This document shows, one piece after another, positions 19,854-29,703 of a stretch of DNA of 64,000 bases. The notes beneath the pieces are model-generated. The model saw only the letters and a program-made list of their open reading frames with translations. It was not told the DNA's origin and did not search any database. The stretch spans positions 1 to 64,000 of the forward strand of contig NZ_UCOB01000030.1 of NCBI RefSeq assembly GCF_900474295.1. Direction: 5' to 3'. The DNA is from Synechococcus sp. UW140. Lineage in GTDB: Bacteria; Cyanobacteriota; Cyanobacteriia; PCC-6307; Cyanobiaceae. Each line of letters opens with the position of its first letter. Position 1 is the stretch's first letter. The translations under genes and the position numbers were made by a program.

Positions 19854-20624
19854 ATGCCTTGGTGGTTCCTGCCGTTGCTGATGGCGTTGATGGTGGGGCT
19901 GCTCTGCCCGGCCACCGGAACGTTGCTGGTGACTCAGCGCCGATTGCTGCAGAGCAATCTGATTTCCCATGCTGTGCTGCCTGGGTTGGCGGTCGCCTTG
20001 GCCCTTGGTCTTGATCCGGCCCTCGGGGGTGTGCTCAGCGGAGTGCTCGGTGCTCTTGTTGCAGAGCGATTGCAGCGGCGCGATGGTCGCAGCCACGAAG
20101 CTGTCATCAACACTGTGCTCGCCGGTTTCCTCGGCTTGGGGGTGTTGTTGATCCCCCTGCTGAATCTGCGCCTTGATCTCGAGGCTGTTTTGTTCGGTGA
20201 TCTTCTGGCCGTGGGCAGCAGCGATCTGTTGCGCACGCTGATTGCGGCTGCCTCACTGTTGCTGTTGGTGGTCTGCTCCTACCGCAGCCTGGTTTACCTC
20301 GGTGTTGATCCCGATGGGGCCGCTGCCGTGGGCCTGCCTGTCCGCGGACTTCGTCTGGCGCTGGCCTTCGTGACTGCCCTGGTGGTGGTCAGCGCCATGG
20401 CGGCGGTGGGGGTGGTTTTGGTGATTGCCCTGCTCTGTGCGCCGGTGTTGCCTGGCCTGCATCGCGTCACCAGCCTGAGGGCAGCGATGTTGCGCTCCTC
20501 TCTGGTGGGGATGGCCCTCAGCGGTGCTGGCTTTGCTCTCGCCCTGTTGCTCAACCTGCCGCCAGGTCCGTTGATCGGTGTGGCCTGTCTGGGCCTTTTG
20601 CTGCCTGGATCAAGGATTCGCTGA
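19854..20624 (+). CDS. metal (Mn/Zn-type) ABC transporter, permease
   Basis: 256 residues from the ATG at 19854; an alternative GTG at 19842 overlaps the ATPase stop. Seven to nine hydrophobic segments. The sequence around SNLISHAVLPGLAVALALGL and the later DPDGAAAVGLPVRGLRLAL match the ABC-3 permease family (ZnuB/MntB), which forms the channel for Mn2+, Zn2+ or Fe2+. The last 74 bp overlap the end of the convergent SDR gene. The metal cannot be decided from sequence. Confidence 0.88.
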   Translation: MPWWFLPLLMALMVGLLCPATGTLLVTQRRLLQSNLISHAVLPGLAVALALGLDPALGGVLSGVLGALVAERLQRRDGRSHEAVINTVLAGFLGLGVLLIPLLNLRLDLEAVLFGDLLAVGSSDLLRTLIAAASLLLLVVCSYRSLVYLGVDPDGAAAVGLPVRGLRLALAFVTALVVVSAMAAVGVVLVIALLCAPVLPGLHRVTSLRAAMLRSSLVGMALSGAGFALALLLNLPPGPLIGVACLGLLLPGSRIR

Positions 20625-21507
20625 GCTCCCAGAAACGTTTGCGCTGGTCGGTATCCCTGGCGGCCGCAGCCACAGGCTGGCGGCTGGGATGGCCGCGGAA
20701 ACCACCGAGCCCATCCGGACCGTAATGCTCACCGCTTTGGGCGGAGGCCGCCGTGGCGGCATGCAATTGGGGTAGGGCTCCCATGGCTGCGCTCTGGAAG
20801 AGCGGATCCATCAATCGATAGGCCAGGGATTCGATCCAGGAGCCATTGGCCGCCACCGACGTGGGTTGGAGATTGGTGCGGGCCAGCCCTGGGTGCGCCG
20901 CCAAGGAACTGACGTTGCTCGAGCCTGCCCGCAGCCGTTGATCGAGCTCCAGGGCAAACATCACGTTGGCCAGTTTGCTCTGGCTGTAGGCCTGCCATCG
21001 GTCATAGCGTTGCTCGCCGTTTGGATCGTCCCAGGCGATTTGGCCGAAATACTGGGCACCAGAGCTGACGGTGACCACCCTTGGATCCCGTTGCTGTTCC
21101 ATCAGCGGCAGTAGATCAATCGTGAGGGCCATCGGCCCAAGGTGGTTGGTGGCGAGTTGCAGTTCCAGGCCCTGACGACTGAGCATCCGCGGCGGTGCCA
21201 TCACTCCGGCGTTATTGATCAGAAGGTCAAGGCGCCCGTAGCGGTTGTGCATCGTTTCCACGCAGCGGCTGACGCTGGTGAGATCGGCCAGGTCAAGCGC
21301 CACTAGATCGAGGGCCCCACCCCCGTCGTCCAGCAAGAGCTGCTGTTTTGCTTCCTCTCCTTTGCGCAGGTTGCGGCAGGCCATCACCACGGTGGCTCCC
21401 TTGCGCTGCAAGGCCCGTGCAGTTTCCAACCCCAGGCCACTGTTGGCCCCGGTGATCAGGGCAATACGGCCCTGCTGGTCAGGGATATCGGCAGCAGCCC
21501 AGCCCAT
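20551..21507 (-). CDS. short-chain dehydrogenase/reductase, protochlorophyllide-reductase-like group
   Basis: A 318-residue NAD(P)-dependent SDR. The cofactor motif is TGANSGLGLETARAL (near residue 20), followed by NNAG (near 98), a catalytic Ser near SSGAQ and YSQSK with the Tyr and Lys. The acceptor region and length resemble the retinol-dehydrogenase/protochlorophyllide-oxidoreductase group common in cyanobacteria, but it lacks clear hallmarks of the light-dependent enzyme, so the substrate is unknown. The start at the ATG 21507 is preferred over 21528. It converges on the metal permease with 74 bp of overlap. Confidence 0.85.
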   Translation of the reverse strand: MGWAAADIPDQQGRIALITGANSGLGLETARALQRKGATVVMACRNLRKGEEAKQQLLLDDGGGALDLVALDLADLTSVSRCVETMHNRYGRLDLLINNAGVMAPPRMLSRQGLELQLATNHLGPMALTIDLLPLMEQQRDPRVVTVSSGAQYFGQIAWDDPNGEQRYDRWQAYSQSKLANVMFALELDQRLRAGSSNVSSLAAHPGLARTNLQPTSVAANGSWIESLAYRLMDPLFQSAAMGALPQLHAATAASAQSGEHYGPDGLGGFRGHPSRQPVAAAARDTDQRKRFWELSESLIQAAKGPDRPHRSTDLAAG

Positions 21508-21567
21508 GCAGTCGATCGCAAGCGCCAATCAGTCTGGCCAGTTGCGACCGACGACTGCGGGGCGAAG

Positions 21568-21825
21568 TCAGTCTTCGGGGAACAGCAGAGCCGCGAGTTC
21601 GTCGGCATCCACGTCGTAGACCCGGGCCAGGCTGGTCTCGATCGCACTGGTGACTTCACCGGGCAGGAAGCGCATCGAGTTCAGTGCGTCTTCTGTGATC
21701 TCATCGCTCAGCAAGATGTCCTCGCTGTCGAGCTTTTCGTCGTTGATCACCGCCATCACCCAGCTCTGATAGGCGTAGACAAGATCCGAAAACTCGAGTT
21801 CGGGATCGTTCAGATCCAGGGTCAT
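21568..21825 (-). CDS. small acidic hypothetical protein
   Basis: 85 residues (MTLDLNDPELEFSDLVYAYQ), strongly acidic (many Asp/Glu) and predicted helical, ending DADELAALLFPED. ATG start. It is the first gene of a minus-strand run with the SDR about 60 bp downstream. Similar short acidic proteins occur in picocyanobacteria; no function is known. Confidence 0.75.
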   Translation of the reverse strand: MTLDLNDPELEFSDLVYAYQSWVMAVINDEKLDSEDILLSDEITEDALNSMRFLPGEVTSAIETSLARVYDVDADELAALLFPED

Positions 21826-21921
21826 CGGATGCGTTCAGCTCTCCACAGTTTGCCTTGTGAATTGCCGACAGGCAGCCTCGTCCGCACAGGTTGGTCTCGC
21901 TCTTTCCGTCAGGATGGAGGG

Positions 21922-22422
21922 ATGAGCACGTCTCCTCCCACGCCGCCTGAACCGGTTCGGCTGCAGGCCACGCTGTTTGATTTCGCGGTTCTTGAGTTGA
22001 TCCGCCAGCACCGTGAGAGTTTTGCGCCTCTTTGGACGGTGGACAGCTGGGCCAAGTTGTTGATCTGGCTGGCCCTGAATTGCGGCTTGTCTGGGGAGCG
22101 CGACAGCTTGGAGCATTTCGCCAGTGCCCTCGGTGCACCGCTCACCAGCCGGCTGCGCAGGGTGTTTTTCGAGCGAGATCTGGGTGATCTGGAGTTGCAA
22201 GTGCTAGCGGATCCGGCTGAACAGCAGGTGCTGGTGCTGCCCCAGGTGGCGGCTGATCCGGCGCTGCTGGAGATTGAGCGTGTGGCCAGGGCCCTGGAGC
22301 GGGTGGGTCTGCTGGATCGGGTGGTGCCGGATCGCAGCCGCTGGCAGCAGTTGGACGGTGTGGTGGCGATTCCGTGGCAGCACTTGGCTGCTGGATCCAA
22401 CGCTGAGGAGGTTCGGGCATGA
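21922..22422 (+). CDS. hypothetical protein paired with a 2OG oxygenase
   Basis: 166 residues from the ATG at 21922, with the ribosome site AGGATGGAGGG just upstream. The frame extends to 21829, but that part is not protein-like. Mainly helical, with a hydrophobic WAKLLIWLALNCGL segment near 45-60 and a Leu/Arg-rich second half. No known domain recognised. Its stop overlaps the start of the oxygenase gene by 4 nt, so the two are translationally coupled and probably act together. Confidence 0.75.
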   Translation: MSTSPPTPPEPVRLQATLFDFAVLELIRQHRESFAPLWTVDSWAKLLIWLALNCGLSGERDSLEHFASALGAPLTSRLRRVFFERDLGDLELQVLADPAEQQVLVLPQVAADPALLEIERVARALERVGLLDRVVPDRSRWQQLDGVVAIPWQHLAAGSNAEEVRA

Positions 22423-23045
22423 CGCTGATCGGGCGCTACAGCAACGCTGGCTTCGAGGCGGTGGCCGATGGGGTGATGGCCTTTTTTGAGCGTCGCAGTG
22501 ATTTGCAGCGGCCTGGAGTGGCCTTTGGCCCTGGCGGTGCTGATGAACCTGCCAAGGTGTCGACTGACATCAGCCTCGTGGCGATCGATCGCAGCGATCC
22601 AGATGCCTTTGCTCTCTCGGAAGTAATTCTCAGGGGTGTGACGGCAGGGCTGGACAGGTACCTGCAGGAGCGGCCGTTGTTCCGTTCGGTTTGCCCCGAT
22701 CAGGAGCTGTTCGTGATGCCGATCTTCAATCTGCAGCGCTATGCCCCTGGGGAGGGTTTCAAGCAGTGGCACTGCGACTGGACCATCAGTGATGAAGCCA
22801 CCGAACCGGTGCATCGTGTGCTGGCCTGGATCCTCTACTGCGACACGGTTGCTGAGGCTGGCACTGAATTTCACTGGCAGGACCATCACGAGCCTGCGGA
22901 GCGGGGGAAGCTGGTGATTTTTCCGGCGGGGCCATCCCACATCCACCGCGGCCGCGTGAACGCCAGCTTCAGCAAGACGATCGCGACCGGTTGGATTAAT
23001 GCCGGTTCCCGTGAGGCTTATCTCCGTCGCCTAGCCAAGGGCTGA
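22419..23045 (+). CDS. 2-oxoglutarate/Fe(II)-dependent oxygenase
   Basis: 208 residues. The iron facial triad is HCD (in KQWHCDWTISDE) and the distal His (in AGPSHIHRGRVN), with an Arg nearby for 2-oxoglutarate binding; the core AWILYCDTVAEAGTEFHWQ fits the prolyl-hydroxylase-like jelly roll. Such enzymes hydroxylate proteins or small molecules. It overlaps the upstream unknown gene by ATGA and lies 72 bp before the valS start. The substrate is unknown. Confidence 0.82.
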   Translation: MTLIGRYSNAGFEAVADGVMAFFERRSDLQRPGVAFGPGGADEPAKVSTDISLVAIDRSDPDAFALSEVILRGVTAGLDRYLQERPLFRSVCPDQELFVMPIFNLQRYAPGEGFKQWHCDWTISDEATEPVHRVLAWILYCDTVAEAGTEFHWQDHHEPAERGKLVIFPAGPSHIHRGRVNASFSKTIATGWINAGSREAYLRRLAKG

Positions 23046-23117
23046 GTGTCTGGCCAGTGGCGGTTCGCGCCCTAGCGATGCTTTGCGAGCATGGGCGGCT
23101 GTGTATGCACGCGTTTC

Positions 23118-25862
23118 GTGTCCGAGCTGGCCAAGACCTATGACCCGGTGGGCACCGAGGCCCGCTGGCAGCAGGCCTGGGAGGAGCAGGGAGCTTTTCA
23201 CCCCGATCCAAAAGCGCCAGGTGAACCGTTCTCGGTGGTGATTCCGCCGCCGAATGTCACCGGCAGCCTGCATATGGGCCATGCCTTCAACACGGCTCTG
23301 ATCGACACGATCGTGCGTTACCAGCGTTTGGCTGGGAAGAACGTGCTCTGTCTGCCGGGTACTGACCATGCCTCGATTGCGGTGCAGACCATCCTTGAGA
23401 AACAGCTCAAAGAGGAGGGCAAGACCCGTCACGATTTGGGGCGGGAGGCGTTCCTTGAGCGGGCCTGGGAGTGGAAGGCTGAGAGCGGCGGTCGGATTGT
23501 GGGCCAGTTACGCCGTCTTGGTTATTCGGTCGACTGGCAACGCCAACGCTTCACCCTCGATCAGGGGCTGAGCGAGGCCGTGAAGGAGGCCTTTGTGCGG
23601 CTGCATGATCAGGGACTGATCTACCGCGGTGAATACCTCGTGAACTGGTGCCCCGCCTCTGGTTCGGCGGTGAGTGACCTTGAGGTGGAGATGAAGGAGG
23701 TGGATGGTCACCTCTGGCATTTCCGCTATCCATTAACGAGCGGTGAAGGCCATTTGGAGGTGGCCACCACCCGGCCCGAGACGATGCTTGGTGATACCGC
23801 GGTGGCGGTGAATCCCACCGACGATCGTTATGCCCATTTGGTCGGTGAGACCCTCACGCTGCCGTTCGTGGGGCGGGAGATTCCGATCGTGGCGGACGAC
23901 CATGTTGAGAAGGACTTCGGAACCGGCTGCGTCAAGGTGACGCCCGCCCATGACCCCAACGATTTTGCGATTGGTCAGCGCCATCGTCTGCCTCAGATCA
24001 CGGTGATGCGCAAGAACGGCACCATGAATCAGCAGGCCGGGCAGTTCGAGGGACTGGACCGTTTCGAGGCTCGCAAGGCTGTGGTGGCTGGACTTGAGCA
24101 GCTGGGGCTTTTGGTGAAGGTGGAGGACTATCGCCACAGCGTTCCCTACTCAGACCGCGGCAAGGTGCCAGTGGAGCCGCTGCTCTCCACCCAGTGGTTT
24201 GTGAAGACCGAGCCCCTCGCGGCTCGCTGCCGAGAGGCGCTGGAGAACCAGGACCCCCGTTTTATGCCTGAGCGTTGGGAGAAGGTCTATCGCGACTGGC
24301 TCACCGACATCCGCGACTGGTGCATCAGTCGCCAGCTGTGGTGGGGACATCGCATTCCCGCTTGGTTTGTGATCAGTGAGACCAACGGCAAGTACACCGA
24401 CAGCACGCCCTATGTGGTGGCGCGCAACGAAGTGGAGGCTTTGCAGAAGGCCAAAGCGAAGTACGGCGCGGCTGCGGAGCTTGAGCAGGACGAGGACGTG
24501 CTCGACACCTGGTTTTCCAGCGGTCTTTGGCCGTTTTCCACGTTGGGCTGGCCGGATGCCGACAGTGCCGACCTCCAGCGCTGGTATCCCACCAGCACCC
24601 TGGTGACGGGCTTCGACATCATCTTTTTCTGGGTGGCGCGGATGACGATGATGGCCGGCGCCTTCACCGGTGAGATGCCCTTCAAGGATGTCTACATCCA
24701 TGGCCTGGTACGGGACGAGCAGAACCGCAAAATGAGCAAGAGCGCCGGCAACGGTATCGATCCGTTGCTGCTGATCGAGCGGTATGGCACCGATGCCCTG
24801 CGCTTTGCGCTCGTTCGCGAGGTGGCGGGCGCCGGCCAGGACATTCGCGTCGACTACGACCGCAAGAAGGACACCTCCGCAACGGTGGAGGCCTCCCGTA
24901 ATTTCGCGAACAAGCTTTGGAACGCCACCCGTTTTGCGCTGATGAATCTTGGCGGTGAGACGCCGGCCCAACTGGGGGATCCTGACCCAGCCGCACTGCA
25001 GCTGGCGGATCGCTGGATTCTTTCCCGGCTGGCGCGGGTGAACCGCGAAACGGCTGAGCGTTACGGCAGCTATGGCCTCGGAGAAGCGGCCAAGGGTCTC
25101 TATGAGTTTGCTTGGAACGATGTCTGCGACTGGTACTTGGAGCTGAGTAAACGGCGGCTCAACCCTGGTGAGAATCCCAGCGCCGAAGCGCTTGCCGACC
25201 AGCGCACGGCTCGGCAGGTGCTCGCCAAGGTGATCAGCCAGATGCATCTGATGCTGCACCCGCTGATGCCGCATCTCACCGAGGAGCTCTGGCACAGCGT
25301 CACCGCGGCATCGCAGACCACGTTCTTGGCACTTCAGGCTTGGCCGGCTGTGGATGATGCAGCGCTGGATGATGACCTCGAGGCCTCGTTCACGGAACTG
25401 ATTGGGGCGATCCGAGTGGTGCGCAACCTGCGGGCGGTGGCCGGGCTGAAGCCGTCGCAGGCTGTTCCGGTGCGTTTCGTCAGCGGCCGCGGCGATCTGG
25501 CAGCGATGCTGCAGCGGGGAACGCCCGACATCAGCGCCCTCACCCGGGCGGAATCGGTGCAGGTGATGACGCCAGACGAGTCGGAGGCATCACCGGTGGC
25601 GAAGGCTCTGGCTGGAGTGAGCGGTGAGCTGCAGGTGTTGTTGCCGATTGAGGGTCTGGTGGACCTGGAAGCGCTGACGGCTCGCCTGGAGAAGGACATC
25701 TCCAAGGCGGAAAAGGAAATCAAGGGCCTGGCTGGCCGGCTTGGGAATCCCAACTTCGCCGATAAAGCACCGGCGGAGGTGGTGGCGGAATGCCAGGCCA
25801 ACCTGGCGGAGAAGCAGGCTCAGGCTGATCTGGCCCGCAAACGCCTCGCCGATCTCAGCTGA
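23118..25862 (+). CDS. valS: valyl-tRNA synthetase
   Basis: A class I synthetase of 914 residues. The signature HMGH (HIGH type) is near residue 50 and KMSKS near 545, with an editing domain between. The C-terminal coiled coil ([20 protein letters not shown]) is typical. The GTG at 23118 ([17 protein letters not shown]) is taken as start because the nine codons before it (from ATG 23091) are not family-like. Followed by the ABC exporter genes. Confidence 0.95.
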   Translation: MSELAKTYDPVGTEARWQQAWEEQGAFHPDPKAPGEPFSVVIPPPNVTGSLHMGHAFNTALIDTIVRYQRLAGKNVLCLPGTDHASIAVQTILEKQLKEEGKTRHDLGREAFLERAWEWKAESGGRIVGQLRRLGYSVDWQRQRFTLDQGLSEAVKEAFVRLHDQGLIYRGEYLVNWCPASGSAVSDLEVEMKEVDGHLWHFRYPLTSGEGHLEVATTRPETMLGDTAVAVNPTDDRYAHLVGETLTLPFVGREIPIVADDHVEKDFGTGCVKVTPAHDPNDFAIGQRHRLPQITVMRKNGTMNQQAGQFEGLDRFEARKAVVAGLEQLGLLVKVEDYRHSVPYSDRGKVPVEPLLSTQWFVKTEPLAARCREALENQDPRFMPERWEKVYRDWLTDIRDWCISRQLWWGHRIPAWFVISETNGKYTDSTPYVVARNEVEALQKAKAKYGAAAELEQDEDVLDTWFSSGLWPFSTLGWPDADSADLQRWYPTSTLVTGFDIIFFWVARMTMMAGAFTGEMPFKDVYIHGLVRDEQNRKMSKSAGNGIDPLLLIERYGTDALRFALVREVAGAGQDIRVDYDRKKDTSATVEASRNFANKLWNATRFALMNLGGETPAQLGDPDPAALQLADRWILSRLARVNRETAERYGSYGLGEAAKGLYEFAWNDVCDWYLELSKRRLNPGENPSAEALADQRTARQVLAKVISQMHLMLHPLMPHLTEELWHSVTAASQTTFLALQAWPAVDDAALDDDLEASFTELIGAIRVVRNLRAVAGLKPSQAVPVRFVSGRGDLAAMLQRGTPDISALTRAESVQVMTPDESEASPVAKALAGVSGELQVLLPIEGLVDLEALTARLEKDISKAEKEIKGLAGRLGNPNFADKAPAEVVAECQANLAEKQAQADLARKRLADLS

Positions 25863-25914
25863 TCGTCTTCAGCAGAATCGATCTCTAGTCTTGTGCGAGA
25901 GCTGAAGGCGACCG

Positions 25915-26901
25915 CTGCATTCCTCGCTGATTTCGGTTGAAGGGCTGAGCAAGACCTATCGGGTTGCCGATAAGCAACCCGGTCTCGCTGGCACCCTGCA
26001 GCACTTTCTGCGCCGTCGCCATCGTGAGGTGTCGGCGGTGAGGGATGTGTCGTTTGCCATCGCTCCCGGTGAAATGGTGGGCTTTCTCGGCGCCAATGGT
26101 GCCGGCAAAACGACCACGCTCAAAATGCTGTGTGGCTTGATCCATCCCAGCGCCGGCGAGGTGCTGGTGGCGGGTCATCGGCCCCAACGTCGCCATCCCG
26201 ATTTCCTGCGGCGCATCACGCTGGTGATGGGCCAGAAGCAACAACTGATCTGGGATTTGCCGCCAATGGATTCGCTGCGCGTTAATGCAGCGGTTTACGG
26301 CATTCCGGATCGCGTTGCCAGCAGACGGATCGCCGAGCTGTCGGATCTGCTTGAGCTGGGGGAGGAGCTCACCCGACCGGTGCGCAAATTGTCGCTTGGA
26401 CAGCGCATGAAGGCGGAGTTGCTGGCAGCTCTGCTGCATGAGCCGGAGGTGTTGTTTCTGGATGAACCGACGCTGGGGCTGGATGTGAACGCCCAGATGC
26501 GGGTGCGTCAGTTTCTGGCGGACTACAACCGCCGCACTGGAGCCACTGTTTTGCTCACGAGCCATTACATGGCCGACATCACGGCATTGTGTCCACGGGT
26601 GATGCTCATCCACCAGGGGCAGTTGTTCCACGATGGTGCTTTGGATCGTCTGGCCAGTCGCTTAGCGCCGGAGCGCCATGTGCGGCTTGAGTTGGAACAG
26701 CCGGCTCCAGCGGAGGCCTTCACTGGTTTGGGTCAGCTTGACCGTCTTGAAAACTGCGAGGTCAATCTCAGAGTGGACCCGGCTGCGCTCACCAGCGTGG
26801 TGGCTCAGATCCTTGAGCGTTTTGAAGTTCGGGATCTGGAAGTGAATGATCCACCCATCGATCAGCTGATCGGTGAGTTGTTCCGTCAGGGGAGTCTCTG
26901 A
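25915..26901 (+). CDS. ABC-2 type exporter, ATP-binding protein, non-ATG start
   Basis: An ATPase with Walker A GANGAGKTT, signature LSLGQRMKAE, Walker B VLFLDEP and the switch His in LTSHYM. Family-like sequence starts well upstream of the first standard start codon: the frame reads ISVEGLSKTYRVADKQPG before the GTG at 26029, and no ATG, GTG or TTG occurs between the in-frame TGA at about 25903 and that GTG. A CTG at 25915 (with GAAGG 7 nt upstream) or 25927 must therefore serve, or the sequence has an error. Two permeases follow at once. This is the ATPase of a three-gene exporter. Confidence 0.85.
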   Translation: MHSSLISVEGLSKTYRVADKQPGLAGTLQHFLRRRHREVSAVRDVSFAIAPGEMVGFLGANGAGKTTTLKMLCGLIHPSAGEVLVAGHRPQRRHPDFLRRITLVMGQKQQLIWDLPPMDSLRVNAAVYGIPDRVASRRIAELSDLLELGEELTRPVRKLSLGQRMKAELLAALLHEPEVLFLDEPTLGLDVNAQMRVRQFLADYNRRTGATVLLTSHYMADITALCPRVMLIHQGQLFHDGALDRLASRLAPERHVRLELEQPAPAEAFTGLGQLDRLENCEVNLRVDPAALTSVVAQILERFEVRDLEVNDPPIDQLIGELFRQGSL

Positions 26902-27698
26902 TGAGGGTCTTTGGGCTCAACTGGCGCATCATCCGGGCGCTGTTGAGCAGTCAATACGCCCACATGTTGGAGTACCGAGCTGAGATCGCCCTTTGGGCTC
27001 TCTCTGGAGTGCTGCCCTTCATCATGCTCAGCCTCTGGAGCGGTAGTGCGGCGCGGGCCGAGCTGGGGTTGGACGGGGTCGCTCTGGACCGATATTTCCT
27101 GAGTGCTTTTCTGGTGCGCCAGTTTTCGGTGGTGTGGGTGGTTTACGCCTTTGAGGAGGATGCGCTGTTGGGAAGGTTGTCGCCCTACCTCATACAGCCC
27201 TTGCATCCTCTCTGGCGCTATGTGGCTGGGCATCTTGGCGAACAGCTCACGCGCTTGCCCTTTGCGGCGTTGATCGCTGCGCTGTTCTTTGTGATTCAGC
27301 CCCAGGCGTTCTGGGTGCCGTCTCTCGGAGGCTTTGTCCTGGCCTGGATCGCCACCTGGATGGCGTTTGCGATCGCTTTTTTGCTCCAGAGCCTGATCGC
27401 TTCTCTCTGTTTCTGGAGTGAGAAAGCTACGGCTCTGGAGCGCTTGTTGTTTCTTCCCTTCCTGTTCTTTTCAGGGCTGCTCGCCCCGCTAACGGCATTT
27501 CCTCCAGCTGTGCGGGCCTGGGTGCAGTGGACCCCCTTCCCCTATCTGATTGATTTTCCTGCTCGGGTGCTCTCGGGGGATCCGGTCAATTTGGCTGCGG
27601 GTTTTGCAGCACAGCTGGGCTGGGTGCTGCTGCTGTTGCCATTGGTGTTGTTGCTGTGGCGGGCCGGCGTGCGGCGCTATAGCGCCATGGGGGCTTGA
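26901..27698 (+). CDS. ABC-2 type exporter permease (DUF990 family), first subunit
   Basis: 265 residues with six hydrophobic segments. The N-terminal part (HMLEYRAEIALWALSGVLPF) and the middle SEKATALERLLFLPFLFFSG match the ABC-2 permease family formerly called DUF990. Such proteins work in pairs with one ATPase; cyanobacterial members have been linked to drug export. The ATG overlaps the ATPase stop (TGATG). The substrate is unknown. Confidence 0.85.
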   Translation: MRVFGLNWRIIRALLSSQYAHMLEYRAEIALWALSGVLPFIMLSLWSGSAARAELGLDGVALDRYFLSAFLVRQFSVVWVVYAFEEDALLGRLSPYLIQPLHPLWRYVAGHLGEQLTRLPFAALIAALFFVIQPQAFWVPSLGGFVLAWIATWMAFAIAFLLQSLIASLCFWSEKATALERLLFLPFLFFSGLLAPLTAFPPAVRAWVQWTPFPYLIDFPARVLSGDPVNLAAGFAAQLGWVLLLLPLVLLLWRAGVRRYSAMGA

Positions 27699-27699
27699 G

Positions 27700-28488
27700 A
27701 TGGGGCGTTACTGGCGAACCTTGCGACGGTTCTGGGGAACGGCTTTGGCGACCCAGCTGGAGTATCAGGCGAATGCGCTGATCGAACTGCTGGCGGTGTC
27801 CTTCAGCCTGGGCGGCAGCCTGCTGCTGTTGTCCCTGTTTTTTGGCCCAGGCCGTGAGCTTGGCGGATGGAGCTGGAACCAGGCCCTGATGGTGCAAGGG
27901 TTTTACACCGTGTTTGATGGCATGAGCAGCACCTGGCTGCGGCCCAATCTCGGCTCGATCGTGACCCATGTGCGTGAGGGCACTCTGGATTTCGTGCTGC
28001 TCAAGCCGATCGACAGTCAGTTTTGGGTGTCGCTGCGGACGTTTACTCCAGCGGGCTTGTCGGAAGTGGCTCTCGGGCTGGGCCTGGCTGGCTGGGGAGC
28101 ACACCAATCCGGTGTTGTGTTCACGCCAGCTGTGCTGATCACTGTGCTGGTGATGTTGATGGTTGGGGGAGTGATTCTCTATTCCCTCTGGTTTCTGATC
28201 GCTGCCACAAGCATCTGGTTCGTGAAGACCTGGAATGCCACTGAAGTGCTGCGCGCTCTGTTGGCCTCGGGCCGTTATCCGATCGAGGCCTACCCCGCAC
28301 CGCTACGGCTTCTGTTCACCTTGGTGCTGCCGGTGGCGTTTCTCACCACGGTCCCTGCCGAGGTGTTGTTGGGCCGGGTGTCATTGCCGTTGCTGGCCTT
28401 AGGCATGGTTTTGGCCACTGGCTTCTTCACCGCGGCACGTGCTTTCTGGATGTTTGCCTTGCGTCACTACACCTCAGCATCGAGTTAG
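27700..28488 (+). CDS. ABC-2 type exporter permease (DUF990 family), second subunit
   Basis: 262 residues from the ATG at 27700, one base after the TGA of the first permease. A longer frame to 27550 is Cys-rich shadow and was rejected. Six hydrophobic segments; QLEYQANALIELLAVSF and the loop HVREGTLDFVLLKPIDSQF are family-like. With the preceding permease it would form the heterodimeric membrane part of the exporter. Confidence 0.85.
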   Translation: MGRYWRTLRRFWGTALATQLEYQANALIELLAVSFSLGGSLLLLSLFFGPGRELGGWSWNQALMVQGFYTVFDGMSSTWLRPNLGSIVTHVREGTLDFVLLKPIDSQFWVSLRTFTPAGLSEVALGLGLAGWGAHQSGVVFTPAVLITVLVMLMVGGVILYSLWFLIAATSIWFVKTWNATEVLRALLASGRYPIEAYPAPLRLLFTLVLPVAFLTTVPAEVLLGRVSLPLLALGMVLATGFFTAARAFWMFALRHYTSASS

Positions 28489-28552
28489 CCGCGATGGAGC
28501 TGGTTGCATTCTCTTGAGAGAGGGTTGGTTGGCGGGCTGATGGATTCTGGAT

Positions 28553-29644
28553 TCAGGCTGTTTGGCTTGATGCCGTCTGATCGCTTCGATTCAGTGACTG
28601 ATTGATTGCATTTGAATCGGAGCCAGGCGCTGGATAGAGTGTTGTGCAATTAAAGGCAAAATCGGCACCGCTGCGCTGAACGACGGCAGCGATATCCAGA
28701 AAGATCGATTGCTGAATATCAAGCCAATCTTTCCATATCGTTGTTTTTGTGAAGCAGTAAACCATCATGTTGATCGATGAGGCATCCCACTCGTTGAAGT
28801 TGACGAGGATGGACTGGCTTTGGTCGATATCTGGATGCTGTTGCAAGAGGCTGCGAACTTCTTGGGTGATGCCATTGATTGTCCCTAGATCTTCATAGCG
28901 AAGGCTGATATTTGCAAGAATCCTGCGGTTGTACATTTCGCCAGGATTTTGAATTGGATTGGTTGCAAATAGAGAATTCGGAATGTAAAGAGGTCGGCGA
29001 TCAAATGTGCGAATTCGTGTGTAGTACCAGCCAATCTTTTCAACTGTTCCTTCCAGGTTATTAGCGTTGATCCAGTCGCCTTCCCTGAAGGGCCGATTGA
29101 AAAACAGCATGAAGCCAGAGAGGAAGTTCTGGCTGATCTGCTGGGTGGCAAAGGAGAAGCCGATGCCAGCGCCGCCGAGCATCGTGGCAATTGCGCCAGA
29201 GGGAACTCCAAAGTTCACCATCAGGGCTGCAGTGGCGATCACCAACACCACAATTGTGTAAAGCCTGCTCATCACATTGATCAGCATTGACTCATCTTGC
29301 TGATCTTCGATGTGGATCCAGCGCCGCATCGATGCCGACAGCAGTACGGTCTGGCCGACATTCATCACGGCCCAGGTGATGCTGGCGATGACAAGGGTTG
29401 TGGAGATCCGGTTGACTTCGGCTTGCACCAGCAGCCCCAGCCCAAGGTCTTCATTGAGCTGATGGATGATCCAGCTTGCATACAGCGACACCCCGAGCCC
29501 AAACAGAACAGGACGTCTGAGTGCTGCCGCCAGGTGGCTTCCCATGTTGCGGCCATGGCGGCTCAACAGTTGCAGCAAGAGCCAGGCTGCGACCAGAGCC
29601 AAGCTTCCGACCAACAGGCCGGTGTTGGTCTGCAGGAATTCCAA
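28553..29644 (-). CDS. MscS-type mechanosensitive channel
   Basis: 363 residues: three to four N-terminal TM segments, then the pore helix (FGVPSGAIATMLGGAGIGFSF, near 145-170) and the beta domain (REGDWINANNLEGTVEKIGW, about 180-205) of small-conductance channels, plus a C-terminal soluble part. MscS channels open under membrane tension and release solutes; some relatives are gated by other signals. It is the last gene of a run with a second MscS-type gene and a binding lipoprotein, 59 bp after the previous gene. Confidence 0.88.
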   Translation of the reverse strand: MEFLQTNTGLLVGSLALVAAWLLLQLLSRHGRNMGSHLAAALRRPVLFGLGVSLYASWIIHQLNEDLGLGLLVQAEVNRISTTLVIASITWAVMNVGQTVLLSASMRRWIHIEDQQDESMLINVMSRLYTIVVLVIATAALMVNFGVPSGAIATMLGGAGIGFSFATQQISQNFLSGFMLFFNRPFREGDWINANNLEGTVEKIGWYYTRIRTFDRRPLYIPNSLFATNPIQNPGEMYNRRILANISLRYEDLGTINGITQEVRSLLQQHPDIDQSQSILVNFNEWDASSINMMVYCFTKTTIWKDWLDIQQSIFLDIAAVVQRSGADFAFNCTTLYPAPGSDSNAINQSLNRSDQTASSQTA

Positions 29645-29703
29645 GTTGAATCTCTTGGCCGAATGGAGATCTGGAATGAGACCGAAGCGTTGCGGTCGCG
29701 AAT

